64,000 nt of DNA from Flagellimonas sp. MMG031 (GCF_040112705.1 NZ_CP157804.1:3094001-3158000); one strand, 5' to 3'. Numbered from the stretch's first letter, positions 8,924 through 17,174 are shown. A program made the numbers and translations. Notes: generated by a model from the letters alone, not told the origin.

Positions 8924-10510
8924 TCAACTAAAAATCGTCCCAATATCATGATGCACTTTTAGATAATGCTGCTCCAACTCCAATTCTGAAATCCCTAAAG
9001 GCTTGGGTAATCCCCTTTCAATTCTTGGTTTCTGAAACTGCACTTTCCTGTCCTTACCATCAGCGAATACCACAAACTCCCCCTGTCGCAACCGAAAGAA
9101 CACTTCTGCCCTTCGTTTGGATACCTCTTTCTCCCCTTCAGTGATACGCCGCTCCAGATTCAGCCCCGAACTCTTGCTCACACTTCGAGTCGGAATCTTG
9201 ACCAACTCAAAAAAACGTTCATAGTATCGTGCCGTGTCCGGGTCGTTCACCTTCCCAAAAAACTGATATGATAGATTGGAAAGGATTGCCTTGCTCGCCT
9301 TCTCCCCGTACATCATATCATTTTGAATTTTGTCCTGCAGCACATAAACACTAACGATGTCATAGCTCCTGAGTGTGGCCGGTATTCGATGCATGTTCAA
9401 TAGCCGTAGGGTCGAGGCTTCTTCCAACAACATAAAGGATGGTTTCCGATTGCGTTGGCTCATCTGCTTTGAGATCGTATGGATGATCGTGGCGATCACA
9501 GGAGAAAGGGAAGCATCCTTTTGAGGGTTATTCACTAAGGCAATGACGGAAGGGTGGTCTTCATTATTGATATCCAAGGAAATCTCATCCTTGGAAAGCA
9601 CCATAAAGATCTTTCGGGTACTGATCTTTTTAAAACCGTTGGCCAGGGTACTGAGCACCCCTGCTGTTTGCCTTTCCGACCCAATGCCACTGATAAAGGC
9701 ATCCGACATGGCCCGAGAAGTGATGTTCCCTTTTAAAAACTTAATCAAGCTCTTGGTGGCCAATTGTTGGAAAACAGCCATTAGATGCGGGAGGGTACAA
9801 TAGTGCGGATAATCGGTCTTTAATCGCCAAATCAATCCACTGATCAAGCCCTCTGCTGCATCCTTGAAGAACCGGGAGGTACTATTCTCATCCGAGTCCC
9901 GATGTTCCATCAAATTCTCCAACAGCACCCGGGATACCTCATGGACACTCTCCTCATCAGGAAGGTATCGGGGAGCTATTGGATTGACCCGATTATAAAT
10001 AGGTCCAAAGGAAACAATCTTAAAAGGCACCTGTTCCCCCTTCCAAAGGGGATAGGCCATTTCTGTAATCTCAAAATCCTTGTAATCATGGATGACCCCT
10101 GAAAAATGCTCCTTTTGAAAATGCTTTAAGAAATTATAGATGACGCTCTCCGTCTTTCCGCTCCCTGCAGAAGCCATGACAGAAACCCCTCGCCTGATAT
10201 TACTCAACACCAAGGGCATCCCTCTTACTTTCATTTTCACCTCAAAAACTTTGGAGGGTTTCTTATCGTCTTTATAGTGATCTACAAGGCCATAGATCAC
10301 CACATGGACAAAAAACAACGGCAACCAAAGTGCCAATGACCCCTTAATAAAAACATCCCATCCCCAAAATAAACCATTGGCCACAGCCAAAAGAACAATG
10401 CCCAAAAACCATATCACAAACCCAAATTTGAGATACCGATTGGCCAAATAGGAAATTCCTCCCCCGAACACCATACCAGATACTATTTCAATCCATCCTA
10501 AATTTTCCAT
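8924..10510 (-). CDS. mobC: TraG/VirD4-like coupling protein (MobC type)
   Basis: Conjugative coupling ATPase that brings the relaxase-DNA complex to a type IV secretion channel. The N-terminus has three to four membrane helices (within about the first 80 residues). The P loop is MASAGSGKTESVIYN, the Walker B is SFMLLEEASTLRLL, and the segment KNDPDTARYYERFF-type region near the C-terminus is typical of Bacteroidota MobC proteins. About 528 residues, a usual length. I chose ATG at 10510; the in-frame TTG at 10531 would overlap the relaxase gene. It is the last gene of the bfmA-relaxase-T4CP set, 10 bp after the relaxase stop. No channel (Tra) genes are in the window. Confidence 0.92.
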   Translation of the reverse strand: MENLGWIEIVSGMVFGGGISYLANRYLKFGFVIWFLGIVLLAVANGLFWGWDVFIKGSLALWLPLFFVHVVIYGLVDHYKDDKKPSKVFEVKMKVRGMPLVLSNIRRGVSVMASAGSGKTESVIYNFLKHFQKEHFSGVIHDYKDFEITEMAYPLWKGEQVPFKIVSFGPIYNRVNPIAPRYLPDEESVHEVSRVLLENLMEHRDSDENSTSRFFKDAAEGLISGLIWRLKTDYPHYCTLPHLMAVFQQLATKSLIKFLKGNITSRAMSDAFISGIGSERQTAGVLSTLANGFKKISTRKIFMVLSKDEISLDINNEDHPSVIALVNNPQKDASLSPVIATIIHTISKQMSQRNRKPSFMLLEEASTLRLLNMHRIPATLRSYDIVSVYVLQDKIQNDMMYGEKASKAILSNLSYQFFGKVNDPDTARYYERFFELVKIPTRSVSKSSGLNLERRITEGEKEVSKRRAEVFFRLRQGEFVVFADGKDRKVQFQKPRIERGLPKPLGISELELEQHYLKVHHDIGTIFS

Positions 10511-10520
10511 ATAGCTAATT

Positions 10521-11540
10521 TTAAATTCCAATCGATCCTGACTCCATGGCCTTTCCGATACCTTTTTTCAGTTGCATCATCGCTTTATAGGCCAACTGCG
10601 CTTTATTGGTGGGGATGCTTGGCACTTTGATTCCCGCCTTGAACAACAATTGTCTGGCAGCCTGTTTTTCATTGGTTGGCAATCCCAAAAGGGCTGCAAA
10701 GAATTGCTTGGGATCCTTATCCAACAAGTTTCGGGCATGGTAGGTCTCCACAAAGTTCCGGCGGTACCCGAATTGTTTGTCAAAGGTCTTTTCAGCCGTC
10801 CGATAGAATCTGTCCCGATCAAAGCCCTGTTTTACCTTTTCCCCATTAAGTGTGGTTTCCGAGTTCCGGAACTTGGACCCTGGGGAGAGGCTATGGGAAT
10901 TGGTGACATCCTTACGACTGACAATGATATGGATATGGCTCTGGTGGCCTTCCTTGGCCATGCCTGGAACAATGCGTTTCCCATTCTGTTTATGGGGTAC
11001 CTCCATTTCCAGAGCCTTGATTTTTTCCTGAAGTTTGTCCATGTCCCCTTGCTCCCTACCCTCTTTTATGGCCCTGATCTGGTGTTGCAGTTCCAAAATC
11101 TTACTGGCATAAGCTTGGTTCTCCTTGACCTTTTTGTCCTTTTCGGAATAGGTACGTTCCCTTTCCAGTTTCGCGAAATACAATACCTCATTGACCGTCA
11201 CCTCTTTGTCCCTATAAAAGGAAGCCGCATAGGTCTTCATCAGTTCCCGGGTGTACTGCTTCAGTTTTTCAAGATCATTTCCGATATGCTTGAGCTCGGC
11301 TTGGGAGGGGCTGACCATGATCGAATAGAACTTCGGATCCCGTTTCGAAAGTTTGGCCGTATTGGCATCGATCTCGGCAATGACCCTTTGGGCATCAATG
11401 TCATTTTCGGTCTGGTTGAAAAAAAGTTCTTGCTCTTCCAAGGCCTTCCCTTCGTTCTCCTTTTCCAAATACTTGACAAAATCACCGGCACTGCCATGAT
11501 AGTTATTTCCCAAGTGTTGTCTTGTGATGGCGATGTACAT
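10521..11540 (-). CDS. mobB: DUF5712/MobB-type relaxase
   Basis: 339 residues. The N-terminus MYIAITRQHLGNNYHGSAGDFVKYLE and the HQSHIHIIVSRKD motif (paired histidines for the metal site of relaxases) identify a MobB-like relaxase of Bacteroidota mobilizable elements (DUF5712). It would nick the transfer origin and stay bound to the DNA end. The catalytic Tyr is not assigned; several lie in the C-terminal third (for example RRNFVETYHARN). It starts 2 bp after the BfmA/BtgA gene and is followed closely by the coupling protein, the normal gene order. Confidence 0.9.
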   Translation of the reverse strand: MYIAITRQHLGNNYHGSAGDFVKYLEKENEGKALEEQELFFNQTENDIDAQRVIAEIDANTAKLSKRDPKFYSIMVSPSQAELKHIGNDLEKLKQYTRELMKTYAASFYRDKEVTVNEVLYFAKLERERTYSEKDKKVKENQAYASKILELQHQIRAIKEGREQGDMDKLQEKIKALEMEVPHKQNGKRIVPGMAKEGHQSHIHIIVSRKDVTNSHSLSPGSKFRNSETTLNGEKVKQGFDRDRFYRTAEKTFDKQFGYRRNFVETYHARNLLDKDPKQFFAALLGLPTNEKQAARQLLFKAGIKVPSIPTNKAQLAYKAMMQLKKGIGKAMESGSIGI

Positions 11541-11542
11541 GC

Positions 11543-12130
11543 TTATAGATTTTTGAGTTTGGTGCGGTACTGTTCAATGGCCCCTGGTTTGAGGTCCAGT
11601 TTAAGATGATCCTTCCCGAAGCGGTTCTTGGCCATCGATACATGGTCCAGTACATGGCCAAAATCCTGTTTCAGTTCCTCCAGTTGTTCCTTCAGCAGTT
11701 CATGGACGATCTTGGGCACCGTGGTCTCCTTATCCAAGAGTTCAGGGTTGGTAGGGGTATTGATCTCGGTCAATTGTTTTTCAAAAAATTCAAAGTCCCC
11801 TTCCCATTCGTCCCCCTCCTCGGGGTCCAGTTCCTGCTGAAAGAGGGCCTGCATCATACTGACGGTGGGCAGGGTCTGTTCCTTTTCGATGCTTCGCATG
11901 ATGGCCACCATGGCATTGAAGCGTCGCTTTATGAACAATTTCATACTGGCGATGGTCTCCCCAAAATGTTGGTCCGGGGAAATCCCATGTCGTTCAAAAA
12001 ATTCCATCATGGCCAAAAGGGTCAGGGATTGTGATTTCCCAAACGTTTTGGAAAACCGCCTAAATTTCCTAGCAACGGAAACTTTGACCTTCATGGCCGC
12101 AAACCGTTCTTTTTCGTATCCTTTATCCAT
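11543..12130 (-). CDS. BfmA/BtgA-type mobilization protein
   Basis: 195 residues, starting MDKGYEKERFAAMKVKVSVARKFRRFSKTFGKSQSLTLLAMMEFFERHGISPDQHFG. This N-terminal ribbon-helix-like DNA-binding segment is characteristic of the BfmA/BtgA accessory mobilization proteins of Bacteroidota, which help the relaxase recognise oriT. The C-terminal half is acidic then coiled. It is the first gene of the transfer operon, and the candidate oriT lies in the 470 bp upstream of it. It could be called mobA in the Bacteroidota naming. Confidence 0.88.
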   Translation of the reverse strand: MDKGYEKERFAAMKVKVSVARKFRRFSKTFGKSQSLTLLAMMEFFERHGISPDQHFGETIASMKLFIKRRFNAMVAIMRSIEKEQTLPTVSMMQALFQQELDPEEGDEWEGDFEFFEKQLTEINTPTNPELLDKETTVPKIVHELLKEQLEELKQDFGHVLDHVSMAKNRFGKDHLKLDLKPGAIEQYRTKLKNL

Positions 12131-12599
12131 TTTTTCACCAAATATTCCTTGTTTTTATTGGCCTCGGGGGACTTTTTCACCAAAAGCAGATTGCCTGAAA
12201 TCTTCAAGATTCCCCAAAACCCCCATAAACAGGGCCTTGCGGAGCAACCATGATCGGTAGCGCTGCGCCAGCACGCTATCCTCTTGCTTCTCCTTTTTGC
12301 GCCAAAGGCCCAAAAAGCATCGCACAAACCATCTTAAAAAGACCGTCGTCCCTTATCCTATTTTACCCTATGGAGCACGGACTTTCGGAAAGTCAGATCA
12401 AGTTGTAATGCCGTGCAAACTTGACTACGATGTAGCCTCTTAAATATACCCACATTCCTCTAGGTACAAAAATGCGTTCTGCGGGCAAATGCATCATTTG
12501 CCCGCAACATATATGAAACGGGCATTTTTCGTTTTCCCCAGCGTCAGATGCGCTACGGAACGCCAAAAAAAAGACCCTTTTTCAAGGGTCTTGTTCCCG
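12131..12599. other. Non-coding region upstream of the mobilization operon, candidate oriT
   Basis: About 470 bp without a convincing gene. The most structured part is 12375-12424: a 7-bp palindrome gactttc/gaaagtc with a 1-nt loop (12380-12394), arms gcacgg/ccgtgc (12375-12380 and 12411-12416) and arms tcaagtt/aacttga (12398-12404 and 12418-12424). Nested inverted repeats directly upstream of relaxase-accessory genes are the usual setting for an oriT; no nick site can be named. A minus-strand open frame (12091-12327) runs into the BfmA gene, but it is Cys/Arg/Trp-rich and I judge it non-coding. Confidence 0.45.
12571..12592 (-). terminator. Rho-independent terminator of the small gene at 12600-12779
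   Basis: A 9-bp stem (aagaccctt at 12571-12579 and aagggtctt at 12584-12592) with a 4-nt loop. On the minus strand it is followed by a run of about eight T, directly after the stop codon of the small gene. Confidence 0.8.
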
Positions 12600-12779
12600 T
12601 CAGTCCTCCGATGGGACAGTAGTGGTCTGTTCCCTGTAGTATTCATACCTGAATATCCAGAGATTGACCACTAAGGAGTAGGTTTTGTCCACCGTGGCAT
12701 CCGCTGTCTTTTTGACAACGCTTTTCTTTGGATGTTTCTTTGCAGGGATCTCCAATGACTTTTTTACAATTGCTTTCAT
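12600..12779 (-). CDS. Small basic protein, 59 residues
   Basis: Reads MKAIVKKSLEIPAKKHPKKS and on to VVPSED-like acidic end. The first half is rich in Lys and Pro, the second contains DKTYSLVVNLWIFRYEYYREQ. I do not recognise it; a small DNA-binding or accessory protein of the element is possible. ATG at 12779 is preferred over an upstream start because it places the conserved leader (12795-12895) upstream and gives a basic N-terminus. A strong terminator follows the stop, and the leader closely resembles that of the ParB-like gene, which supports a real gene. Confidence 0.6.
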   Translation of the reverse strand: MKAIVKKSLEIPAKKHPKKSVVKKTADATVDKTYSLVVNLWIFRYEYYREQTTTVPSED

Positions 12780-12794
12780 AATACATGATTTTAG

Positions 12795-12895
12795 ATTATT
12801 AATTATTTGAGGGCATCCCCGCACTTCCCAAAAATTTCAGCTCAAAAGGAAACGGAATAAGGAGTGAGGTACGAACGGTTTATGCCGTAGTCTTT
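12795..12895 (-). promoter_or_regulatory. Leader shared with the ParB-like gene
   Basis: Read on the minus strand, this stretch has ACGGCATAAACCGTTCGTA, then TTATTCCGTTTCCTT about 10 nt later, then AAATTTTTGG and finally CTCAAATAATTAA, ending about 15 nt before the ATG at 12779. The same blocks in the same order and at almost the same distance occur before the ParB-like gene (33495-33600). The first block is a hairpin (cgg-cataaa-ccg). The conservation suggests a common promoter/operator or an RNA leader. Confidence 0.6.
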
Positions 12896-13042
12896 TGATG
12901 GGAACATTTTTGAAGGGCGAACTTGCGGTCAAATAAGGGATAGGTATTCTTTGGGGTTGCCCAGTACTTTGCAAACAAGAATTTCCCAAATTGGTTTTTG
13001 GGTGTTCGACCCACCTAAAAACCAACCATGAACCCATAAAAA

Positions 13043-13066
13043 AAGCCCATCGTGATGGATGGGCTT
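13043..13066 (-). terminator. Rho-independent terminator after the SSB/RadC gene group
   Basis: Stem aagcccatc (13043-13051) with gatgggctt (13058-13066) and a 6-nt loop, followed on the minus strand by about seven T. It lies 20 bp past the stop of the 73-residue gene at 13086, so it probably ends the ssb-radC-small gene transcript. Confidence 0.8.
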
Positions 13067-13085
13067 CGATGGTGTGTTTTGGCAT

Positions 13086-13307
13086 TCACATATTGAATAC
13101 GAAATCATAATGGTATAGGTTTCGCAAAGCTTCCCTTCGACTCCGCTCAGGGCAGGCATCTTCCAAGAGGGTATCATAGTCCTTATCATGCGTTTCTGCA
13201 AATTGGAGCAATTCGGTCCCGGAACGGCTTTCCACATCTTCTTTGGATACGGAAAGCAAACGTTCCTGGGTCTCGCTATCAAGGTTGGTAACGTTCAAAT
13301 AGACCAT
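13086..13307 (-). CDS. Small acidic protein with an in-frame PERSRR repeat insertion
   Basis: 73 residues, starting MVYLNVTNLDSETQERLLSVSKEDVESRSGTELLQFAETHDKDYDTLLED and then ACPERSRREALRN before YHYDFVFNM. The ACPERSRRE segment is the translation of a short genomic repeat (see 13129-13157) that has landed in frame, so the original protein was about 9-10 residues shorter. Otherwise unrecognised; acidic and probably an element-specific accessory protein. ATG at 13307; 26 bp separate it from the 37-residue gene upstream. Confidence 0.6.
   Translation of the reverse strand: MVYLNVTNLDSETQERLLSVSKEDVESRSGTELLQFAETHDKDYDTLLEDACPERSRREALRNLYHYDFVFNM
13129..13157. repeat. Palindromic PERSRR-type repeat inside a coding region
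   Basis: The core ccttcgactccgctcagg, flanked by cttc and gcaggc, is the dispersed repeat known from many Bacteroidota and Cyanobacteria genomes for producing CPERSRR peptides in predicted proteins. It is partly self-complementary (cct..agg, ctgagcgga against tccgctcag on the other strand). Only one copy was noticed here. Confidence 0.7.
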
Positions 13308-13333
13308 TATTCAAAACTTTGATAGTTCATTGC

Positions 13334-13447
13334 TCACAGATCATATAGGCTTGGATCGAACCCATCGGGGTAATACCTTGGGTCATATTGTTCTTCCAAC
13401 CATTTTTCAAATTCCGTCATTTCTGTATTCGCTGTATTCGCTTCCAT
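13334..13447 (-). CDS. Very small acidic protein, 37 residues
   Basis: An open frame from ATG at 13447 to TGA at 13334 encodes MEANTANTEMTEFEKWLEEQ and then YDPRYYPDGFDPSLYDL. It is acidic and aromatic, with amino-acid use that looks natural rather than random. It begins 10 bp after the stop of the RadC-like gene and is followed by the 73-residue gene, on the same strand. Unknown function; likely co-transcribed with ssb and radC. Confidence 0.55.
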   Translation of the reverse strand: MEANTANTEMTEFEKWLEEQYDPRYYPDGFDPSLYDL

Positions 13448-13457
13448 GACCATTGGA

Positions 13458-13907
13458 TTAAAGAATTCCATTATCAGCAAAACTGTAATACCTACCATCG
13501 GGCGCTAGGATAAGATGATCCAAAATCTTGACGTCAAAAAGCTGTGCCGCCTTTTTGATCTTTTGGGTCAATTGTTTGTCCTGATAACTTGCCTTGAGTT
13601 GTCCAGAAGGATGGTTATGGGCGAGGATGATCCCCACGGAAAGGGTCTTTAGGGTAATGGCAAAAAGGATGCGCAGATCTACCAAGGTACCTGTGATGCC
13701 CCCATGGGATAGTGGATAAATGCCCTTTACCTTGTTGGACTGGTTGAGCAGCACGATCTTAAAGGTCTCGTGCAGGCCTATGGTCTTGTTGTCCCAATTT
13801 TGGAACAATAGATTCGCCACCTCATTGGAGTTCGTCACGGACAGGGATTTCAGGGTACTGAGCTTTTCCCGATAACTGATCTGTATTTCATTGACACGGT
13901 GTTCCAT
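13458..13907 (-). CDS. RadC-like JAB-domain protein
   Basis: 149 residues from ATG 13907 (MEHRVNEIQISYREK). It has the JAB/MPN metal site: LSVGIILAHNHPSG...D, with HNHPSGQLKAS and the downstream Asp in SYQDKQLTQKIKKA. RadC-type proteins without the N-terminal HhH part are frequent on mobile elements of Bacteroidota; their function is unproven (peptidase fold, possibly anti-restriction or DNA repair). A longer ATG at 13946 is possible but adds a hydrophobic stretch not seen in the family. 62 bp lie between it and ssb. Confidence 0.88.
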   Translation of the reverse strand: MEHRVNEIQISYREKLSTLKSLSVTNSNEVANLLFQNWDNKTIGLHETFKIVLLNQSNKVKGIYPLSHGGITGTLVDLRILFAITLKTLSVGIILAHNHPSGQLKASYQDKQLTQKIKKAAQLFDVKILDHLILAPDGRYYSFADNGIL

Positions 13908-13969
13908 TTCAAATGTGTTAAGGATGAAAAAGAAAGGGATGCCCAAAGACTGGACACCCCCTATCCATT

Positions 13970-14323
13970 TTACTCGGTGGTATTGTTATCACCACCGCCC
14001 AAAAGCAGGATCTCACTGGCCACCACTTCGGTCACATATTTTTTATTGCCCTCTTTGTCCTCATAGGATCGGGAGGTCAATTTCCCTTCGATGGCAACTT
14101 CCTTGCCCTTGGTCACGAAGCCTTCGATGATGTCGGCTAATTTCCCCCATGCGATGATGGTGTGCCATTCGGTATTGGTCACCCGTTCCCCTTCGGAGTT
14201 CTTGTAATGTTCGTTGGTGGCCATGGTGAACCTTGCCACACGTTTGCCTTTGTCAAGGTCTGTGATGGTAGGGTCTTGCCCCACGTTTCCAATAAGTTGC
14301 ACTTTGTTTCTCAATGTACTCAT
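13970..14323 (-). CDS. ssb: Single-stranded DNA-binding protein
   Basis: 117 residues with the OB fold of SSB: MSTLRNKVQLIGNVGQDPTI, FTMATNEHY, TEWHTIIAWGKLADI, GKEVAIEGKLTSRSYEDKEGNKKYVTEVVASEILLL. It lacks the long disordered tail and acidic DDDIPF-type tip of the chromosomal SSB and ends GGGDNNTTE, a common form for element-borne SSB. It would protect single-stranded DNA during transfer. The structured non-coding region lies upstream. Confidence 0.95.
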   Translation of the reverse strand: MSTLRNKVQLIGNVGQDPTITDLDKGKRVARFTMATNEHYKNSEGERVTNTEWHTIIAWGKLADIIEGFVTKGKEVAIEGKLTSRSYEDKEGNKKYVTEVVASEILLLGGGDNNTTE

Positions 14324-14399
14324 GATAAAAAGTTTTAAAGGCCTGCCGTCCTCCAGTATGGACAGATCAGCAAACAGGGTTAAAAATTTCCCCTCTATT

Positions 14400-14900
14400 T
14401 TTTTGGTTTTTGTCTCCCAAATTTTAAGGGGCGTTTGTTTGCTTCTTACGTGCGTAGCACAATAAAAGAAGGGGGTTCTGTCAAGGCTTTTGGACAGAAA
14501 TCGGGAGGCTCCGCGACGTAGTAAAACCTTAAGGTTTTCAAGGAAGTGGAAACCCTATTTATGGACAAAACCTGCCTTGGCCTTGACAGGTTCGATGAGG
14601 GCCCTAGGAATTCCATCCGACCCATTGGCAAGGGAGCGTACGGGAAGTTAAGCGACTGCAGGCGATGGTGTCCTGATTGGAAGTCCTTGGGCCCTGCCCT
14701 GTTTTTCGATGCCCCGAAAAACAATCAGGGCTTCTTTTATTACGGGACCCTTAAAATTTGATGGGCGGACAAGCGGATTTGCGGCCTTATAGGCAAAACC
14801 CCAAGAAGGGTTTGCAAAGGAAGGACGCACCAAAAATCCGTTTGGGCGACTTCCGTTTTGCCCAAATGAAGTTTCATCAAACATTACGACAATAAGGGAA
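14400..14900. ncRNA. Structured non-coding region, candidate RNA or replication/transfer site
   Basis: No gene is convincing between 14324 and 15206. The part 14440-14890 is GC-rich for this genome and full of inverted repeats: a perfect 16-bp palindrome at 14523-14538 (aaaaccttaaggtttt); gtttttcg/cgaaaaac at 14701-14708/14715-14722 extended by gccct/agggc across a bulge; cctgattg (14672-14679) against caatcagg (14722-14729) as an alternative partner; tttgggc/gcccaaa at 14841-14847/14860-14866; atgaa/ttcat at 14866-14877. Competing helices suggest a structured RNA or an origin. Strand unknown. Confidence 0.4.
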
Positions 14901-15206
14901 CAAAAGTATTGGAGTTACCCTACGACCGGATTATTTTTCATCTACAGTGATAAGCATTTCGTAATTGTTCGGATAAGATTCTTTATGCCCGGAAGCTTTC
15001 ATATTGTCTCATAAGTCCTGTCGCCGTTTCTCGAAGAATCAGACCCCTAACCTTCCTGAAGTCCCCTCCAAAACAAGGACAGTTGTTTGGGTGTCACAAC
15101 CTGCGAAGTGTCTCATATACAATTTTATTGAAGGTCTTGGCCAACCATGGAGCTGCCAACAACGGCTGAAATATAAGTTAGCCCAAAAAATGGTTCCTCT
15201 TTGAAA

Positions 15207-17174
15207 CTAAGTGTTCCACTTCATCCGCTGAAGTCGAACAGCATTCAATATTGCCAATAAGGCAACCCCCACATCAGCAAAAACTGCTTCCCACATCGTG
15301 GCTAGGCCTCCCGCTCCAAGGATGAGCACAAATGCCTTCACGCCAAAAGCGAGCCCAATATTTTGCCAAACTATCTTTCGGGTGGAGCGTCCTATTTTAA
15401 TGGCTCGTGCCATCTTGCTCGGTTGGTCGGTCTGAATGATGACATCGGCTGTTTCAATGGCCACATCACTACCCAAGCCTCCCATGGCAATGCCCACATC
15501 GCTGACGGCCAGAACAGGCGCATCATTAATGCCATCGCCCATAAAAGCCACTTTTGTGTCGGATTGTTTTTTGAGTTCTTCAACTTCGCTGAGCTTATCT
15601 TCTGGTAACAGGCCGCCCTTTGCCCAATCAATGTTCAACTTTTTCGAGACATGTTGCGTTATGGAATCTTTGTCACCCGAAAGCATTATGATTTTCGAAA
15701 TCCCAGCATCCCTGATTTGTTTGATGGCTTGATGGGCATCTTCCTTGAGTTCGTCCGCAATGGTAACATAGCCGACAAATTTTTCATCAATGGCCAACAT
15801 TACAATTGAATTTACAATATCATCGGTTTCTGGAGGCACATCAATGTTGTTTGAGGCCATTAGGGCTTTATTGCCCACCAGCACTGTATTCCCATTGACC
15901 GTTCCCTTTAATCCCTTTCCCGCAACTTCCGTTACATCGGTTGCCTTCATATCCGTGCCTTCGGCTTTATATTCCAAAATAGCCTTTGCTATGGGATGGG
16001 TAGATTGTTCCTCCATGGCCATCAAGTATTTCATAAGCTCGACTTCCTCAAATTTGACAGCCTTGATTTCCTTGATTTTAAAAACCCCTTTGGTAACGGT
16101 TCCCGTTTTGTCCATCACTACCGTGTTCACTTTGGTGATTGCTTCCAAAAAAGATGCACCTTTGAAGAGGATCCCGTTTCGGGATGCCGCTCCCAGACCA
16201 CCAAAATAGCCGAGCGGAATGGAAATAACCAAGGCACAGGGACAGGAAACCACAAGGAATATTAAAGCGCGATAGAGCCAATCCCTAAAAACATAGTCAT
16301 TTAAAAAAAAGTAGGGCAAGAACGTTAAACCGATGGCAAGGAAAACCACAATGGGTGTATAAATTCTTGCAAATCTTCTAATGAACAGTTCTGTCTTTGA
16401 TTTTCTGGCTGTAGCGTTTTGTACCATATCCAAGATTCGAGTGATGGAACTGTCCTTGAATTCTTTGGATGTTTCTACATCGATAACACCATCGAGATTT
16501 ATACTTCCGGCGAAGACCTTTTCACCCTTGTTTATGGTGTCGGGCCTACTTTCGCCAGTAATTGCCGCCGTATTGAGGGAAGCTCTTTCGGATAAGAGAA
16601 TACCGTCCAAGGGGATTTTCTCCCCCACACGTACTTGTATCCTTTCGCCAATTTCGACGGTTTCGGGGTTTACGGTAACGAAATTCCCGTTACGAAGCAC
16701 CAAAGCTTCGTCCGGTCGCGCATCCAAAAGGGCCTTAATATTTCCCTTTGCCCGATTGACTGCTGCATTTTGGAACAGTTCGCCCACGGCGTAAAACAAC
16801 ATTACGGCCACGCCCTCTGGGTATTCGCCTATGGCAAAGGCCCCTAGAGTGGCAATGGACATCAGGAAAAATTCAGTAAAGAAATCACCATGCTTTATAC
16901 TGTTCCAACCTTCTCTGATGACAGGGAAACCAACAGGCAAATAGGCAAGGGTGTACCATGCGATCCTTATCCAGCCCTTGAAAAACGGGAAAGCATCAAA
17001 ATAGTCCACTGCTATGCCGATGATGAGCATTACAAAACTGAAAATGGCCGGTAAATAGGTCTTGAATTTAGATACACCTTCAGGACCGCCATGGTTATGG
17101 CCACTCTCGTGTCCGTGTTCGCCTTGGCGTTCCTTTGAACCTAGATCACGTAGTTTTACTTTTTTCTTTTTCAT
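15207..17174 (-). CDS. P1B-type heavy-metal ATPase (Zn/Cd/Pb type)
   Basis: 655 residues. Exports divalent soft metals from the cytoplasm at the cost of ATP. Signatures: phosphatase loop AAITGESRPDT, the intramembrane metal site SCPCALVISIP, the phosphorylation motif DKTGTVTKG, the STHPIAKAI histidine motif, MLSGDKD, and GDGINDAPVLAVSDVGIAMG. The last helix has ADVGVALLAILNA, where the Asp-x-Gly fits the P1B-2 (Zn/Cd/Pb) subgroup. There is no N-terminal HMA domain; instead a His-rich HGHESGHNHGG tail precedes the first helix. I chose ATG 17174 over 17216. A Fur-family gene lies 42 bp upstream. Confidence 0.93.
   Translation of the reverse strand: MKKKKVKLRDLGSKERQGEHGHESGHNHGGPEGVSKFKTYLPAIFSFVMLIIGIAVDYFDAFPFFKGWIRIAWYTLAYLPVGFPVIREGWNSIKHGDFFTEFFLMSIATLGAFAIGEYPEGVAVMLFYAVGELFQNAAVNRAKGNIKALLDARPDEALVLRNGNFVTVNPETVEIGERIQVRVGEKIPLDGILLSERASLNTAAITGESRPDTINKGEKVFAGSINLDGVIDVETSKEFKDSSITRILDMVQNATARKSKTELFIRRFARIYTPIVVFLAIGLTFLPYFFLNDYVFRDWLYRALIFLVVSCPCALVISIPLGYFGGLGAASRNGILFKGASFLEAITKVNTVVMDKTGTVTKGVFKIKEIKAVKFEEVELMKYLMAMEEQSTHPIAKAILEYKAEGTDMKATDVTEVAGKGLKGTVNGNTVLVGNKALMASNNIDVPPETDDIVNSIVMLAIDEKFVGYVTIADELKEDAHQAIKQIRDAGISKIIMLSGDKDSITQHVSKKLNIDWAKGGLLPEDKLSEVEELKKQSDTKVAFMGDGINDAPVLAVSDVGIAMGGLGSDVAIETADVIIQTDQPSKMARAIKIGRSTRKIVWQNIGLAFGVKAFVLILGAGGLATMWEAVFADVGVALLAILNAVRLQRMKWNT

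Noticed and set aside
10572..11609. 345-residue plus-strand open frame opposite the relaxase gene
   Set aside because: Phe/Leu/Gly-rich antisense shadow of a clearly identified relaxase gene with high GC at third positions.
12091..12327. Minus-strand frame of 78 residues overlapping the start of the BfmA/BtgA gene
   Set aside because: Its N-terminal part is Cys/Arg/Trp-rich and unnatural, and it covers the start of the mobilization gene in another frame; more likely the leader region.
12837..13085. Minus-strand 82-residue frame between two small genes
   Set aside because: It covers the terminator at 13043-13066 and the shared leader region, so it is not likely to be coding.
14546..14884. 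Open frames on both strands inside the structured region next to ssb
   Set aside because: They have no natural composition or start context, overlap one another, and the inverted repeats explain the sequence better.
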